This document shows positions 62,655 to 64,000 of a stretch of DNA of 64,000 nucleotides, in pieces. Under the pieces are notes generated by a model. It had not been told where the DNA came from. It saw nothing but the letters and a program-made list of their open reading frames with translations, and searched no databases. Location: NCBI RefSeq assembly GCF_026013565.1, contig NZ_JAPDOB010000002.1, positions 992,001 through 1,056,000 on the forward strand, in the 5' to 3' direction. This DNA comes from Sphingomonas arvum (lineage in GTDB: Bacteria > Pseudomonadota > Alphaproteobacteria > Sphingomonadales > Sphingomonadaceae). Position numbers and translations under genes: made by a program. Position 1 is the stretch's first letter. Each line of letters opens with the position of its first letter.

Positions 62655-64000
62655 ATGAAGCACATGATGATCCTGCTTGCCGCGAGCACTGCCCTCGCAG
62701 CTTGCGCGACCACTCCCTCGGCGCGCGACGAGGCCGCCGCTGCGGCCGAAGCGGCCGCCACTGCCACGCCCGCGGCCACCCCGGCCGAAGCCGCTCGGCC
62801 CAAGCCGCGCTTCGGTGAGTTCGGCTTTGATACCGCCGGCATGGACCGCACCGTGCGTCCGGGCGACGACTTCTACGCCTTCGCCAACGGCACCTGGGCC
62901 AAGAACACGCCGATCCCCGCCGACAAGCCCGGCTACGGCTCGTTCAACCTGCTTGACGACCTGTCCAAGGAGCGCACCCGCGGCATCATCGAGGAAGCCG
63001 CCAAAGACCCCAACAACAAGATCGGCGCCGCTTACGCCAGCTTCATGAATGAGCAGGCGATCGAGGCCAAGGGCCTGTCGCCCCTGCAGCCCCTGATGAA
63101 CCAGATCAAGGCCCTGAATAGCAAGGCCGCTTATCCCGACCTCGTTGCCCGGACCAGCCGCGTCGGCGTGTTCGGCCCGGTGGTGGGCTTCGTCGGCGTC
63201 GACGACAAGATCAACACGCAATACGCGCTCAGCCTCTACCAGGGCGGCATCGGCCTTCCGGATCGCGACTATTACCTGAAGAACGACGCCCGTTTCGCCG
63301 ACATCCGGGCCAAGTACGTCCAGCACATGACCAACATGTTCCAGCTGGCCGGCGAGCCGAACGCGGCCGCCCGGGCAAAGGCGATCCTCGACTTCGAGAC
63401 CCAAATCGCGCGCGCCCACTGGACCCAGGTCGAGAGCCGCGACGCGACCAAGACCTACAACAAGATGACCCTGGCCGCGCTCAACCGCTCGGCCCCGGGC
63501 TTCGACTTCGCGCGGATGCTCAAGGCCGAAGGGGTCAACGTCGACGAGGCGATCGTCGCCCAGCCGAGCGCCATGACCGGCATCGCCCGGGCGGTGTCGC
63601 GCGCGCCCTTGGGCGTGCTCAAGGACCAGCTGCTGATCCGAGCGCTGGACGGCTACTCCGACTACCTGCCCAAGAAGTTCGACGACGAGAACTTCGCCTT
63701 CTACGGCACCACCCTGTCGGGCACTCCGCAGCAGCAGGCGCGCTGGCGCCGCGCCGTGTCCTTCACCACCGGAGCGCTCAGCGACGACGTCAGCAAGCTC
63801 TATGTCGCCCGCTACTTCCCGCCCGAGACCAAGGCCGCGGCCGACGAACTCGTCAAGAACGTGGTTGAGGCGATGGGCCGGCGGATCGACGGGCTGACCT
63901 GGATGGCCCCGGCGACCAAGACCCGCGCCCGGGCCAAGCTTGCCAACTTCACCACCAAGATCGGCTACCCGACCCAGTGGCGCGACTTCTCCGGGCTGCA
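62655..64000 (+). CDS. M13 family metallopeptidase, N-terminal 448 residues (truncated by the window edge)
   Basis: Exported zinc peptidase of the neprilysin/PepO type. The N-terminus is a lipoprotein signal (MKHMMILLAASTALAACATT, lipobox LAAC at Cys17), then an Ala/Pro-rich linker, then the M13 N-terminal domain: GMDRTVRPGDDFYAFANGTWAKNTPIPADKP, GGIGLPDRDYYL, FETQIARAHWTQVESRDATKTYN. The HExxH zinc site lies beyond position 64000. ATG 62655 has GGAGG about 12 bases upstream. The frame is intact to the edge. Confidence 0.93.
   Translation, partial: MKHMMILLAASTALAACATTPSARDEAAAAAEAAATATPAATPAEAARPKPRFGEFGFDTAGMDRTVRPGDDFYAFANGTWAKNTPIPADKPGYGSFNLLDDLSKERTRGIIEEAAKDPNNKIGAAYASFMNEQAIEAKGLSPLQPLMNQIKALNSKAAYPDLVARTSRVGVFGPVVGFVGVDDKINTQYALSLYQGGIGLPDRDYYLKNDARFADIRAKYVQHMTNMFQLAGEPNAAARAKAILDFETQIARAHWTQVESRDATKTYNKMTLAALNRSAPGFDFARMLKAEGVNVDEAIVAQPSAMTGIARAVSRAPLGVLKDQLLIRALDGYSDYLPKKFDDENFAFYGTTLSGTPQQQARWRRAVSFTTGALSDDVSKLYVARYFPPETKAAADELVKNVVEAMGRRIDGLTWMAPATKTRARAKLANFTTKIGYPTQWRDFSGL

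Overview
This window is GC-rich, gene-dense chromosomal DNA from an alphaproteobacterium, most likely a sphingomonad (Sphingomonas or a close relative). The evidence is protein similarity recognised by eye (HdaA with an N-terminal clamp motif, DUF2066, DUF484 next to XerC, SurA/LptD forms, PYROXD2-like oxidoreductase, PurN with a C-terminal YjbR-like domain), very tight gene packing with many 4-base start/stop overlaps, and a tandem 38-bp intergenic repeat of a kind seen in sphingomonads. No database search was possible. I see no rRNA, tRNA, CRISPR array, prophage or insertion sequence. No stretch above 300 bases lacks a gene; the longest gaps are 26212-26470 and 13330-13557.

Layout. 1-4772 (minus): lepB-rnc-era, then hotdog thioesterase-DUF72-dapB-nth; nth runs off the left edge. 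4871-11243 (plus): pgi-gor, PYROXD2-like oxidoreductase, the tandem repeat array, a CaiB-type CoA-transferase and a YdeI-like protein. 11393-13329 (minus): a two-TM protein and TelA. 13558-15832 (plus): three overlapping TadG/TadE-like pseudopilin genes. 15880-24919: enoyl-CoA hydratase, transaldolase/FSA, DUF484-xerC, then rsmI-yraN-gshB-dedA (minus) divergent from an LpoA-like lipoprotein, a small secreted protein, hemW and a CAP-domain protein. 24899-28663: rdgB and rph (minus), hrcA-grpE and a DUF937 protein (plus). 28666-30750: MFS transporter and a second DedA protein. 30764-34067 (minus): QmcA-like SPFH protein, NfeD, DUF885 protein. 34134-38129 (plus): CitE-like lyase, guaB, RsmB-like methyltransferase, TPR protein. 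38126-43757 (minus): the conserved lptD-surA-pdxA-rsmA cluster. 43903-46321 (plus): pepA, holC, ndk with a clear terminator. 46465-48769 (minus): a Cys-rich peptide, purN-yjbR fusion and purM. 48833-54331 (plus): DUF2066, hdaA, ppk1, ppx. 54328-60587: I78 inhibitor-like lipoprotein and rnd (minus), aspS and a VOC protein (plus), greB and a lytic transglycosylase (minus). 60674-64000 (plus): dapA, smpB, DUF2062, and a 3'-truncated M13 metallopeptidase.

The genes are mostly housekeeping: envelope assembly (LptD, SurA, LepB, LpoA-like, Slt), RNA maturation and translation quality control (RNase III, Era, RNase PH, RNase D, RsmA, RsmI, SmpB, GreB, AspRS), nucleotide metabolism (PurM, PurN, GuaB, Ndk, RdgB), lysine/DAP synthesis (DapA, DapB), glutathione metabolism (GshB, Gor) and polyphosphate turnover (Ppk, Ppx). 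I found no convincing undescribed multi-gene system. The most unusual signals are structural: the repeat array that supplies a gene's stop codon, the PurN-YjbR fusion, head-to-head start codons sharing CATG, four convergent pairs whose stop codons share a palindrome, two genes apparently starting at CTG, and a small Cys-rich exported peptide.
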